Shown here one piece after another: positions 19,501-29,400 of a DNA stretch of 64,000 nt; position 1 is the stretch's first letter, and every line of letters starts with the position of its first letter. Where the stretch lies: NCBI RefSeq assembly GCF_001403875.1, contig NZ_LN884299.1:2914117-2978116 (forward strand). The letters run 5' to 3'. The translations under genes and the position numbers were made by a program. This DNA comes from Paenibacillus ihumii. GTDB lineage: Bacteria; Bacillota; Bacilli; Paenibacillales; Paenibacillaceae. Below the pieces are notes generated by a model. It was not told the origin of the DNA, made no database searches, and saw only the letters and a program-made list of their open reading frames with translations.

Positions 19501-22500
19501 GCGGAAACTCCGGGGACAGCGGCATATAGGCACCGCCGGCCTTTAATACCGCCAGTATGCTGATCATCATTTCAAAGGAACGGTCGAACAGGATGCCAAC
19601 GGCCTGATCCCTGCCTACGCCATGTGCCCTTAACCTTCTGCCCAGCTGATTAGCGCGTTCATTCACTTCCCGGTAGGTCATTTGCCCGCCGCCGTACAGC
19701 AGCGCCACCGCATCCGGCGTCTGCTCCGCCTGCTCCTCAAAAATAACGTGCAGCGGACGAAACGGCGGATACGCAAACCGGGTGTTGTTAAAGTCCGTCA
19801 ATATTTGCCGGCGTTCGCCCTCTGTAATGCATGCGAGCTCTTGAATCGCCGCTTGCGGGTTGTCAATTGCTTGGGCCAATAGCTGAAGGTAGTGTCCGGC
19901 CATTCTTTGAATCGTCGCCTTCATGAACAGCTGCGTGCTGTATTCCACCAAAATTTGCAGTTGGCCCGAGGCCCCCTCCTGCACGTACCAGGTCAAATCC
20001 AGCTTGGAATACTTCCAGCTTGGATTATGGAGATTATGCTCGATCCCCATAAATCGTTCGCTGCTAGCACTATGAGCTTCCAGAACGAACATGGTATCGA
20101 ACAATGGATTTCTGCTGATGTCCCGCTGCAGCCCCAGCCTGCGGATCAACTCCTCCAGCGGGTATTCCTCATGCTCAAGAGCGCCGAATACCGTTTCCTT
20201 CACCTGGGCCAGAAATTCAGCAAACGGCTTGGAAGCATCCGGATACAACCGCAGACCAAGCGTATTCGCGAACATGCCGACGACGGATTCAAGATCCGGA
20301 TGAGAGCGGCCCGCCGTCGTCGTACCGACGACGATATCCTCCTCATTCGCGTACTTGGACAGCATGATGCCATAGACGGACAGCAGCGTTGCGTACAGGG
20401 ATGCTTGGTGCTCCTCCATGAACCGGGCCAGCTTCGCTTTCAATTCCTCCGGCAGCGGCACGGTGACGAGATCTCCGTCAAATTTCTTGATGGCCGGCCG
20501 CGGATAATCCGCAGGCAGCTCCAAGGCCGGGAGCGGACCCTTGAACTGCTCCAGCCAATATTCCTCATGCCGTTTCATGCCGCCCTTCTCCAGCGCATTA
20601 TGCTGCCAAACCGCATAGTCTTTATATTGAATCGGCAAGGCAGGAAGAATCTCGCCGCGATAGAGCTTCATCAGCTCGTCCAGCACCGTATCGCCGGACA
20701 GGCCATCGTAAACAATGTGGTTGGCATCCATCAGCAAATAATGCTTATGCCGGCCAAGCTCGACGATGGCAGCACGGAAAAGCGGAGCCCGGCTCAAATC
20801 GAACGGTCTCGTAAACCCTTCCGCATAAGCCTCCAGCTCCTCGTCAGAGCCCACTGACCCGAATTCCACGCGAAAATCGACCTCTTCATGGATCTGCTGC
20901 ATCAGCTCGCCCTGTACGAGATGAAAGGAGGTGCGAAACGCCTCATGTCTCCGTACCAGCGCATGCAGCGCTTCAGCCAAGCGTTCCTTCTGCAGCGGTC
21001 CTCTCAGCTCCAGAAGCAGCGGAATGTGGTAGCTGGTTCCGATCCCCGCGAACTGCTGCACGGAATACAATCTTTGCTGTACAGAGGTGACCGGATAATA
21101 GGCTTGCTGCTCGGCTGGGCTGATTGCTTGGTACGAGATGCTTTGAGCCTGCTTAATATAGCCGGCCAGCTCCTCGATCGTCGGGTGGGCGAGAATAGCC
21201 TGCAAACTGATTTCCACTTGAAAAATTTTCTGTATCCGCGACAATAGCGTCATCGCCCGCAGCGAATGGCCGCCGACGGCAAAGAAATCCTCCCGCAGGC
21301 CGATCTGCTCGCGTCCGAGGATTTCCTGCCAGATCCGAAGCAGCTGCTCCTCCGTCCGATTCCGTACAGCACGGGAGCTGATCCCCGCCTCCAAGCCGGA
21401 ATGCCGCTCGGCATCGGAGCCCCCCTCAGCGTCCGGCAAACCGAGCTCCCCGATGTATTGCAATTCGCCATTCTCCAAATATCTGGCGAGAATGCCGGTT
21501 CGGATCAGCTTCGCTCCGGGCACCCAAGGATGATCGACGAGGCGTTCAGGCATCCCGTTCTCATACAAGGCCAGCTCCATCCCCGCAGCACCTGCATACA
21601 GCTCACCGGGAATTCCCGGCGGCATCAGCTGCAGCCAGTCGTTCAGGACATAGAGCTCTTTGCCGGGAAGCGGCAGCCCCGTACTAGCACTGGAGCAAGA
21701 CTCGCTGTAATACGCATGGATAAGCGGACCTGCTCCGGCAGCCCCATAGAGGACGGAGAAGCTTCTATGCTCTGCCCACGCATGAATCAGCTCCGGGGAC
21801 ACCGTCCGGGAATTCGTGGTGACCAGCCTCAGGCAGGGCAGCTCCTCCTGCGGTACAGCCCGGAGCTCGTCCTCGCCAAGATGCGCAACGGCGATGCTAT
21901 TCTCCTGTAAATACTGTGCGGATCGTTCTGCCGGCAGCCCGCTTTTCTCCGGCAAGCAGAGTGTGGCTCCGTGAAGCAGCGGCAGAAGCATCTCCTGACA
22001 GGAAGCATCCATATAGGCAGAGTCGCTCTGATAAATGCGCTCTCCGGGCCGAATCGAATAAGCTTCCGCCAACGCTTGACTGTCCAGGAGCGCATGGTGC
22101 GTAACCTTCGCGCTCATCCGTACCACGGGATGCCGTCCGCCTCCCAGACCCTCAATCCCAGCCGCCACCTCGGCTTGAATATGCTGCTGCAAGGCGCCGG
22201 GCTGAGGCAGTGCCTTCCGGTCGACCTTCCCGTTTGCCGTTAACGGCAGCTTGTCCATCGCGATAAAATAGGAAGGTATCATATAATCAGGCAGGCTGGC
22301 GGATAGCCGTTCTCGCCAGTCGCTGCCCCGGATCGGCCGATCTGCGACGTAATAGGCGCACAGCGCCTTCTCCCCGCTCTCCTCCTCGCGGACCGCCACG
22401 ACGACTTCCCGGACCGAAGGCTCCTTCTGCATATGAGCCTCGACTTCCCCCACCTCGATGCGGTAGCCTCTGATTTTAGCCTGATGATCCATCCGTCCGA

Positions 22501-24481
22501 CGAAATCCACATTACCGTCAGGCATCCAGCGGGCCAAATCTCCGGTTCGATACAGCCTTTCTCCAGGCACGAAGGGGCTGGCGATGAACTTCTCGGCCGT
22601 CAGCTCCGGGCGCTTCCAATAACCTTTTGCTACGCCGTCCCCGCCGATGCACAATTCCCCCAACACGCCGATGGGAACAGGCTGCAGCGCTTCGTCTACA
22701 ATATAGAAGCGCGCGTTCAGAACAGCCCGGCCAATCGGGACGCTCCCCGAATCCGGCAGCTTGGAGAGCGGCTCGTCATACAGGCTGGAATCTATCGCAG
22801 CCTCCGTTACTCCATAGCTGTTAATAATGCGGAATTGCGAGCCGAACCGCTCTTGAAGCCAGCGGTAATCCTTCACGCTGCAGCTGTCCGAGCTCGTAAT
22901 GAGCAGTTTCATGGAGCTCAGGGCGAGCCCCTGATCGGCCACATGCTTCATAAATGGAATAATCAGGGCTGGCGTCGATTCAAAGACGGTAATTTGCTGG
23001 TCGCGAATCCAGCGGAATAATCGATTCGGATCAATGCGGTCCTCTTTAGGACAAATGACCATGGCTCCCCCGTTATAGAACGTCCGGGCTATGTCGCCGA
23101 CGAATACGTCGAAGGAGAAGCTGGCCAATTGCAGCAGCCGCACCGGGAAATCGCCCAGTCTGAATTCCCTGCGGTAGCCGGCAGCGGTATTCATGAAGCT
23201 GAAGTGGTCTATCATAACCCCTTTGGGACGGCCGGTTGTCCCCGAAGTATAAATGACGTAAGCCAGGTCAGTGGTTTGCTGGACTGGCTTCAGATTCGCT
23301 GTTTCGTCGTCATAGATCCCTTCATCCTCCAGATAGAGCACCCCGCTGCCTTCCTTGCCGGCCGCACTCGACCAGTCGGCGGCCAGTTTCTGCAGATGGC
23401 GCTGGGTAAGCAGAACTGACGCCTCGCTATCCTCCAGCATGAACCGGATCCGCTCCTCGGGATACTCGGGATCGATCGGGACGTAAGCCGCACCGGATTT
23501 CCACACTGCAAGCACGGAGACTACCATGCCGACGCAGCGCTCCACGAGTATGCCGACCAATTCATTCGGCTTCACCCCGCATTGGCGCAGCGTCCGTGCC
23601 AGCTGGTTTGCCCTGGCATTCAGCTCCCGGTATGTCAGCCGTTCTTCCTTGTATTGGACTGCGATCGCATCGGGATGACGCTCAGCCTCGGCTTCGAACC
23701 ATTGATGGAACATAACCTCCTTCGGGTAATCCATATCATGGCGGTTAAAGTTATCAAGCACGAGCTTCTTCTCCTGCGCCGACAGCATGTCCAGGACAAG
23801 AAGCTCTGTTTGCCGATTCTTCAAGGCTGCTTGCAAGAGCCGTTCTAAATGGCTCGATGCCTGCTCGATGAAGGCCTGTTCATACAAATCCGCGCGATAG
23901 AGGAAACCCAGGTACAGAGCGCCGCCCCGCTCCTCCAGCTCGATGGCAAGATCCGCCAGAGCCAAATCGCTATCCTCGAAATGATAAAAATTGCTCAGTC
24001 CCGCCAGAACAGGGGTCCGAAGCTGCCCGGAAAGCCTCCGCAAGCAAAGCTCCTCCGCCCGTTCTTCCAGCGGCAATCCCTGCGCTGCGGATAACAGCAA
24101 AGCTAGCTGCCGATTGCCTTCGATCATCAGCTCAAAGGTATCCTTCGCGCTTATTGGCCGGGAATGCAGCAGAATATGCATCCTCCCGCCGGCATTCTCC
24201 GAATCGGCATAGGGAAGACCAATGGTGATCTGACTGTCCCCGGTATACCGGTAGAGCAAGCCTTGGATGCCAGCCAGCAGGAACGCCAGGAGCTCGCTGT
24301 AATCATGCCGGCATTCTTCGAGCAGGCTGACAGACAGCTCCTCTTCGAGCGTCCGGACTGCCTTCATCCAGGTTGTATTCTTGCCGCCGAGCGCTTTGCT
24401 GTATGGAATCATCGTAGGTGCGAGCTCTTCGCCGCCCGGCGAATGATTTTGCCATAGTATGATTTTTTTATTTTCAGCCAT
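16586..24481 (-). CDS. NRPS subunit C: half-C-A(Dab)-ghost A-T-C-A(Ser)-T-E
   Basis: 2631 residues. The ATG at 24481 follows GAGAGGGG; longer in-frame extensions run antisense-like into gene B and are rejected. Domains: C-terminal half of a condensation domain only (1-255, no HHxxxDG), complete A3 (256-755, YTSGTTGRPKG, NGKVDRK; code DVGEISSIDK = Dab), a 30-residue linker, a degenerate A core fragment (790-1010), T3 (VGGHSLRA ~1072), C (1130-1575, motif NHIVYDG ~1257), A4 (1580-2080; code DVWHFSLIDK = Ser), T4 (LGGDSIKA ~2115), E (2176-2600, HHLIVDG ~2300). The tail LTPSDFSARELSLEELDDIF is a typical communication donor for subunit D. Inferred to add Dab and D-Ser. Confidence 0.92.
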   Translation of the reverse strand: MAENKKIILWQNHSPGGEELAPTMIPYSKALGGKNTTWMKAVRTLEEELSVSLLEECRHDYSELLAFLLAGIQGLLYRYTGDSQITIGLPYADSENAGGRMHILLHSRPISAKDTFELMIEGNRQLALLLSAAQGLPLEERAEELCLRRLSGQLRTPVLAGLSNFYHFEDSDLALADLAIELEERGGALYLGFLYRADLYEQAFIEQASSHLERLLQAALKNRQTELLVLDMLSAQEKKLVLDNFNRHDMDYPKEVMFHQWFEAEAERHPDAIAVQYKEERLTYRELNARANQLARTLRQCGVKPNELVGILVERCVGMVVSVLAVWKSGAAYVPIDPEYPEERIRFMLEDSEASVLLTQRHLQKLAADWSSAAGKEGSGVLYLEDEGIYDDETANLKPVQQTTDLAYVIYTSGTTGRPKGVMIDHFSFMNTAAGYRREFRLGDFPVRLLQLASFSFDVFVGDIARTFYNGGAMVICPKEDRIDPNRLFRWIRDQQITVFESTPALIIPFMKHVADQGLALSSMKLLITSSDSCSVKDYRWLQERFGSQFRIINSYGVTEAAIDSSLYDEPLSKLPDSGSVPIGRAVLNARFYIVDEALQPVPIGVLGELCIGGDGVAKGYWKRPELTAEKFIASPFVPGERLYRTGDLARWMPDGNVDFVGRMDHQAKIRGYRIEVGEVEAHMQKEPSVREVVVAVREEESGEKALCAYYVADRPIRGSDWRERLSASLPDYMIPSYFIAMDKLPLTANGKVDRKALPQPGALQQHIQAEVAAGIEGLGGGRHPVVRMSAKVTHHALLDSQALAEAYSIRPGERIYQSDSAYMDASCQEMLLPLLHGATLCLPEKSGLPAERSAQYLQENSIAVAHLGEDELRAVPQEELPCLRLVTTNSRTVSPELIHAWAEHRSFSVLYGAAGAGPLIHAYYSESCSSASTGLPLPGKELYVLNDWLQLMPPGIPGELYAGAAGMELALYENGMPERLVDHPWVPGAKLIRTGILARYLENGELQYIGELGLPDAEGGSDAERHSGLEAGISSRAVRNRTEEQLLRIWQEILGREQIGLREDFFAVGGHSLRAMTLLSRIQKIFQVEISLQAILAHPTIEELAGYIKQAQSISYQAISPAEQQAYYPVTSVQQRLYSVQQFAGIGTSYHIPLLLELRGPLQKERLAEALHALVRRHEAFRTSFHLVQGELMQQIHEEVDFRVEFGSVGSDEELEAYAEGFTRPFDLSRAPLFRAAIVELGRHKHYLLMDANHIVYDGLSGDTVLDELMKLYRGEILPALPIQYKDYAVWQHNALEKGGMKRHEEYWLEQFKGPLPALELPADYPRPAIKKFDGDLVTVPLPEELKAKLARFMEEHQASLYATLLSVYGIMLSKYANEEDIVVGTTTAGRSHPDLESVVGMFANTLGLRLYPDASKPFAEFLAQVKETVFGALEHEEYPLEELIRRLGLQRDISRNPLFDTMFVLEAHSASSERFMGIEHNLHNPSWKYSKLDLTWYVQEGASGQLQILVEYSTQLFMKATIQRMAGHYLQLLAQAIDNPQAAIQELACITEGERRQILTDFNNTRFAYPPFRPLHVIFEEQAEQTPDAVALLYGGGQMTYREVNERANQLGRRLRAHGVGRDQAVGILFDRSFEMMISILAVLKAGGAYMPLSPEFPRERIEYMASNSRIKLLLTERKYADLAEGLASVTIYADQPEAYGEDGSNLAHIHQERDLAYILYTSGSTGRPKGVMIEHYTVYNRIAWMVKEYGISREDVFLQKTPYVFDVSVWELFMWFFTGASLCLLPAGEEKAPDRMIDCMHRSGVTSIHFVPSMLGSFLDFMEMPAYMGQLARLRRIFTSGEALLPSHVARFQQAGHAQARLYNLYGPTEATIDVSYYHCPVQGEPRTVPIGKPIDNVQLFILNRQDQLQPVGVPGELCISGACLARGYMNRDDLTLASFVPNPYLEGQLMYRTGDLARWLPDGNIEYLGRIDNQVKIRGYRIELDEITTRLLEIEGVREAAAIARQDAGGAPYLCAYYVGAEQGILQPAAMKSELLRSLPDYMVPAHFIEMPALPVNHNGKLDRKALPEPAFTVEKEYEAPESEKERLLVEIWEKVLHVGRVGVNDNFFELGGDSIKAIHVAAQLNQHELKIDMTEFFQNPTVRALAPLLKEGTIRAEQGIVRGDGTLTPIQQWFFEQPVSNRNHWNQSVLLQRASGWDIEAVKQAWSRLTEHHDALRIVFREEEGGRSFTHRDPDAEIFGFDSWVIDEDNDITAWIREKGDELHRSLDIEEGPLIRLGHFRSGEGEYLLIVMHHLIVDGVSWSILLEDFAAVYGQIDSGQPVRLPAKTTSFLDWSKQLQDYADSDEFLNQLSYWKDIDSQVEACAALPAGVHACEAGQRYKEVELKLDGHFTEQLLTTIHQAYRTEVNDILLAALTLAVTRWTGEESMAVSLEGHGREQLMAGVDLSRTVGWFTSLYPVVFRLQSSAIPHVIKAVKETLRSVPHKGAGYGILRYMTSPGSKGHHRFCSQPRILFNYLGQLGAGEEGGFKLSDAPAGSAASDYVEPLYWLEINGMVVNGELRLVIGYDAAKFDLRTMEELRNSFKEHLEQVIQHCAEAEGTELTPSDFSARELSLEELDDIFEALKQ
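21452..22114 (-). other. Degenerate distal half of a split adenylation domain (inside NRPS C)
   Basis: After the complete Dab A domain, the protein resumes in the middle of a second A domain. KVTHHALL matches the region just after motif A3; MDASCQEM matches A4; LYGAAGAG replaces the expected YGPTE of A5; RTGILARYLENG replaces RTGDLARWLPDG of A7; the A8 to A10 lobe including the catalytic Lys is missing. So it has lost ATP-binding and catalytic residues but stays in frame. It complements the A1-A2 half at the end of gene B. Confidence 0.8.
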
Positions 24482-24512
24482 TGCCACGTCCCCTCTCTTG
24501 CATTGCATCTTT

Positions 24513-24995
24513 TTACTGAAAAACGATGTACGCCGGATCCTCCGGCACACTGTCAGCGTCCCCCGGTACGCTGGCCGGCTCCAGCTGCTGCGCTGCCGCT
24601 GCCAAGCCCTCCCCCTCTGTCTCCTCCATCCAGAGCATGCCGGCCTGAATGCCGGGTAACGGAGCAAGCTCCCTGCTGCTGATGACGTACTCAGATGAGC
24701 TGTAATGAAGCATGGCGTTGACTCTTTCCACCGGCTCCTCCGGCATAATCGGCACATACGCCGCGCCGGCCTTCAATACGGCGAGCATCGCGATAACCAT
24801 TTGCACCGACCGCTCCAGACGGAGGCCTACATAATCGCCTCTTCGGATTCCCAGCTTTTGCAGTCTCCTAGCCAGCACAAGAACCTGGCGGTTTAACTCG
24901 GCATACGTGTACTTCTCATCCCCCATCATGACGGCGGTCTGATCCGGGTAAAGCCGAACCTGCTCCTCAAAGCGCCCGATTACTGTCTCCTTCTG
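24513..24995 (-). other. Proximal half of the split adenylation domain (end of NRPS B)
   Basis: Residues ~465-624 of subunit B align with the A-domain N-terminal core through motif A2 and end at the first residues of A3. The missing remainder of this domain is found in subunit C (21452-22114), separated by about 2.4 kb that encode a half-C and a complete Dab A domain. Confidence 0.75.
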
Positions 24996-26387
24996 GCGCC
25001 CTTCTTCACTCCGTCCCTGGGAATTGAATTTCCGCAAAATTCGCTTCCTCTCCTCTTCCGGCAACAATTCAATCTCCCTTATGTGCATGGATGGGCTGCT
25101 GGTGACCTGTTGAATGATCTGCTCCAGATGCATTCCGATGCTTGATACGAAGCTGTTGCTGTACATATGCTCGTTAAAAGTAAAGACGATCTTGAGGCGT
25201 TCGCCTGGATAGACGGTTAAATCTAAATCGTAATTCGTCTGCTCGAAGGCTTCGATCCCGGCAATCTCAAACGGGCACCGGGCCTGGGCCTGAAGCTCTT
25301 GAAGATCAAGCGGATAATTCTCGAAAACGAGCACATGATCGATTCCGCCTCCCTGGACGCTGACCGGCTCCATCATCTCGGGCAAGGAAACATAGCTGTA
25401 TTGCTCGGATTCCAGCATATGCCGCTGTATGCCAGCCATCAGCTCGAGGATGGTGCTCCCGTCCTCTCCCTTTACGCGAACAGGGATAGTGTTGATGAAC
25501 AAACCGACCATTTCATCAATGCCAGGTACGGGTGCCGATCTTCCAGAAATAACGGAACCGAAGACAGCATCCTCCGTGTTATTGTATTTTTGCAGCAAAA
25601 TCCCCCACACCGTCTGGAAAGCCGAGCTCATCGTAACCTGGGCAGCCTGGGCCAGCTTCGCGAGCCGGCCGGTTAAATCCTCGCCGATTTCATAAGTGAC
25701 CTGGGCAAACGCATAATCGGCAGACTTCCCCGCTTTCTGCAAGGGAATGCCGGTACGGCCTTTATACCCCCGCAAATAACTGCCCCAATGTTGCTTCGCT
25801 GCCTGATCATTCTGCTGCTGCAGCCATTTGACGTAGCTGCTGTACGGAGCCGGCTGCTGGGGGGAGGCTGAACTGCCGCTTGCGGATGCGCTGCTGTAAT
25901 GCTGCAGCAAATCCTTCAATATAATGCCGATGCACCAGCCGTCCATCAGAATATGGTGATGGCTCCAGAGCAGCTTGTATTCCTCATCCTCCCATTTGAG
26001 CAGCTTAAACCTTAGCAGCGCATCCGAGGTCAGGTTAAAGCCTTGATTGCGGTCGCTTACCTTGAGCCTCTCTAGATGCTCTTCTCTGCTCCGGTGATCC
26101 AGCCCGGAAATATCCTCATATTGAAGCGGGAGCCTCCGCTCCTTGAGCACGATCTGCACCGGATTCTTGAAGGAGCTGTAATCAAATACCGTTCTGAATA
26201 TGTCGTAAGTCTGAATCAGTGCATTCAGGCTCTGCTCGAGCCGGCTCGCCTCGACTGGACCTTTGAGCGTCAACGTCATTTGCTCGAAATAAGAATGGGA
26301 TTCCTGATTTTGCAAATAGTGAAACAATATGCCCCGCTGCAGCGGGGACAGCTCGTATATGTCCTTAATATTTTTTTTCTCTATCAC
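24513..26387 (-). CDS. NRPS subunit B: C domain with truncated A domain
   Basis: 624 residues, GTG start after AAAGGTG. A complete condensation domain (1-435) has the acceptor-like N-terminus DIYELSPLQRGILFH and the catalytic HHILMDGWC (~146), the form expected to accept a D-residue donor, which subunit A supplies. From ~465 an A domain begins: YTYAEL (A1) and LKAGAAYVPI (A2). It stops with AYIVFQ then TAA, precisely where other modules continue YTSGSTG (A3). None of the three frames beyond the stop encodes A3, so this is not a simple frameshift. It has no carrier domain and no donor tail, and must work in trans with subunit C, whose gene starts 31 bases later. Confidence 0.9.
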   Translation of the reverse strand: MIEKKNIKDIYELSPLQRGILFHYLQNQESHSYFEQMTLTLKGPVEASRLEQSLNALIQTYDIFRTVFDYSSFKNPVQIVLKERRLPLQYEDISGLDHRSREEHLERLKVSDRNQGFNLTSDALLRFKLLKWEDEEYKLLWSHHHILMDGWCIGIILKDLLQHYSSASASGSSASPQQPAPYSSYVKWLQQQNDQAAKQHWGSYLRGYKGRTGIPLQKAGKSADYAFAQVTYEIGEDLTGRLAKLAQAAQVTMSSAFQTVWGILLQKYNNTEDAVFGSVISGRSAPVPGIDEMVGLFINTIPVRVKGEDGSTILELMAGIQRHMLESEQYSYVSLPEMMEPVSVQGGGIDHVLVFENYPLDLQELQAQARCPFEIAGIEAFEQTNYDLDLTVYPGERLKIVFTFNEHMYSNSFVSSIGMHLEQIIQQVTSSPSMHIREIELLPEEERKRILRKFNSQGRSEEGRQKETVIGRFEEQVRLYPDQTAVMMGDEKYTYAELNRQVLVLARRLQKLGIRRGDYVGLRLERSVQMVIAMLAVLKAGAAYVPIMPEEPVERVNAMLHYSSSEYVISSRELAPLPGIQAGMLWMEETEGEGLAAAAQQLEPASVPGDADSVPEDPAYIVFQ

Positions 26388-26423
26388 AAAATCACACCTT
26401 TGATCTATTTATAATAGAAGGAA

Positions 26424-29400
26424 TTAATTCAGCCCGGCCAGGAAGAGATCCAATTCGTTCTGATCGATTCCAGAGGCGCTAATGTCACTGGAAGTGAGCG
26501 CCCGCTCTTTTTGCTCCAGGCAATGGTCTTTAATTTCGCATAAGGAGCTGTAGAAGCGGCTGGACAGCTCTTCCATCGTCTCCGGCTTGAAGCAATAAGG
26601 GTTGTACCGGAAAGTAAAATGAAGCTCGCCTCCAAGAAGCGCACCGTTAATCTCGATGGGGGCCGCCATCTTCGTTAATGGGCTGATGGAGTCGCCGATG
26701 GATACCGCCGCCGATTGGCTCAACCCTTCAAGCACCTCCCCGGCCTCAAAAGCGCCCAGGTAGTTAAAGCTTACTTCGGGAGCTGGGAATCCGGTCTGAG
26801 CATATGCAGCCCGGCCTGGTCCGAAATACTTCCATACCCCGTAACCCGCACCTTTGTTCGGAACCTCCCTTACCGCGTTCTTGACCAGCTTGATCGTCTC
26901 TCCGATCTCGCTTGACGCCAGGCACAGCACCAGCGGATGCATAGACGTGAACCACCCTACCGTCCGGGTTACGCGAATATCCGGGAGCATCTCCTCCCTT
27001 CCGTGTCCCTCCAGCTGGATCGCGATCGAGCGGACATTCATACCGTGATAGAGCGCCAAAGCGAGGGCGCTAAGCAGAATATCATTCGCTTCCGTCCCGT
27101 AGGCATGATGCGTCTTGGTCAGAAGCTCGTCGCTCTCCGCCGCAGGAATTACCATCGTTACGAGCTTGCTCTCCTGAAGCGTGCAGTCCCTTGCCCCGGG
27201 ACCGTCCTTCGGCAGGGCCTCCAGTGACGTCTCCGCGAGCCTCTCCCAATAACGTGCTTCAGTCAGGAAGGCTTCCGTCTGTACGTACTCCTGCAGAGCC
27301 TCGCTCCACGCTTTATAAGAATCCGTCTTTGGAGGGAGAGAGAGCGGCTGGCCCTGCTGAAGCTGTCTGTACAGCGCGTGGAAATCCTCCAGCAGAATGC
27401 GCCAGGATACGCCGTCCACGACCAGATGATGCACCGCGATCATCAGATAGTCGCTGTCCGCGGCATGAAAAATCGCGGCCTGAATGAGAATTCCCTGCTC
27501 CAGGTTCATTCTGCGCTGCAAGGCACCGGCCTCTTGTTCAATCCGCTGCGCGGCATCCCCGCCGCTCTCAAGCTGAAATTCTCTGAGCTCGAAGCAGAAG
27601 GCCGCCTCCTCTACAGGCCGGTTCATTTGAAGGATGTGATCTGGTGCATCGATCCGATCTCCTGCGCCTGTATTAGTGATATCCTCATTGCCTTGTCCGC
27701 GTCTGCTATATATCATCCGCAGCGCATCATGATGCTCCGCCAGCTTGACCAGGGCTCTCCGGATCCATTGCTCCTCCCATCTCTCCTCAGAATGCAGCAG
27801 GACCGATTGATTCCAGTGCTGCTCGTCGGGAAGCTTCTGCTCGAAGAACCAACGCTGAATCGGGGTCAAGCAAACCTCGCCCGCTACAGGCTGCTGGCTT
27901 GTCTCTTTGGTGATCCGTTTGAGTTGCGGCGCTAGCTCGGCAATTGTCGGATATTTATATAAATGAGAGATTTCCAGCTGATAATGCCGGGCGCTTAGCC
28001 TTGCCGCGATTTGAATTCCTTTGATGGAATCTCCGCCAAGCGCGAGAAAATGATCCGTCACGCCAACCCTCGGCAGCTTCAAGACGTCCTGCCATATTTC
28101 CGCCAGCAGCATTTCCGTTTCATTCCCGGGCGCAGCATAGTCGTCCTTCGTCTGTACCGCTCCCCTTGGGTCAGGAAGTGCCTGGCGATCGATTTTATGG
28201 TTGGGCGTTAAAGGCAGCTCCGGCAGTACGGTCAGGTAGGACGGGATCATGTATTCCGGCAGCAGCTCCTGCAGATATGGCCGGATGGCATCCTGATCCC
28301 CTGCTTCCTTTAGTACAATATAAGCTGCAAGATAAGCCTTGCCATCATCCTTCCGGTCGACAACGATTGCTTCTTTAACATGAGGATGGCTCAGCAGAGT
28401 CTCCGTTATCTCGTTCAATTCGATTCGATGCCCGTTGATCTTCAACTGATGATCGATTCTTCCCAGGTACTCGATGGAGCCATCCGGCAGCCAGCGGGCC
28501 AAATCTCCTGTTTTATAAATGCGGCCTTCATGGAACGGATTGGGGATAAATTTGTCCGCGGTCAGTTCCGGTCTGTTCCAATAGCCCCTCGCTATGCCTG
28601 CCCCGCCGATGCAGAGCTCTCCCGGAACGCCGATCGGCTGAAGCTGATGCTCCGCGTTCAGAATGTATATTTTTTTATTCCACATCGGTTTTCCAATCGT
28701 GACCTTGCCTTCCGTCCCGGACAAAATCGCAAGCGTAGCTCCTACGGTCGCTTCCGTCGGGCCGTATCCATTAACAAATGTGCGCCCTTGGCCCCAGATT
28801 TCTACCAGCTCCCGCGAGCACTCCTCCCCAGCCGTTACGATCGTCCCCAGCTTGGGCAGCGGTGAATAATCAATCGCGCGCAGCAGGCTTGGCGGCAGGA
28901 TGACCGTAGTGATTTCGTGTGCTCTTAGATAGGCCGGCAAATCCCGGAGAACTGTATCCTTGGTGTCTACGTACAATGTCGCTCCGCTAAGGAGAGCATG
29001 GAATATTTCACAGACGGACGCATCGAAGCTGAATGGAGCAAATTGCAGGACATGGCTCCCTTCTTTGATTCCGAAGGCCTCCGCTATAAGGGCGAAATTG
29101 CACACTCCCTGGTGCTCGATCATCACGCCCTTCGGCTTGCCTGTGGAGCCGGAGGTATAAATCATATAGGCAAGGTCATTCGCCATATTTACATGATCCA
29201 GATTGTCGCAGGGCCGCGCATCGATGTCTTTTCCGTCCAGCTCCAGCAGTTCGCCCACATAGCCCGAAGGCCGTGCGCTATGCCGGTCTTTAATCAGCAG
29301 CTTGGCCCCGCTGTCTGCGAGCATATAGTCAATGCGTTCCGCCGGGTAATTCGGGTCGATCGGGATATAGGCTCCTCCCGCCTTCAACACACCCAGGACG

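Noticed and set aside
24480-24545. Sequencing frameshift as the cause of the gene B stop
   Set aside because: No frame after AYIVFQ encodes the A3 motif; the following DNA holds an SD and a new start, so a single-base error cannot restore a normal A domain.
24482-24757. Upstream extension of NRPS C by 92 residues overlapping gene B
   Set aside because: The extra residues are Arg/Ser-rich out-of-frame translation of gene B's coding strand with no domain similarity; a good SD lies just before the ATG at 24481.
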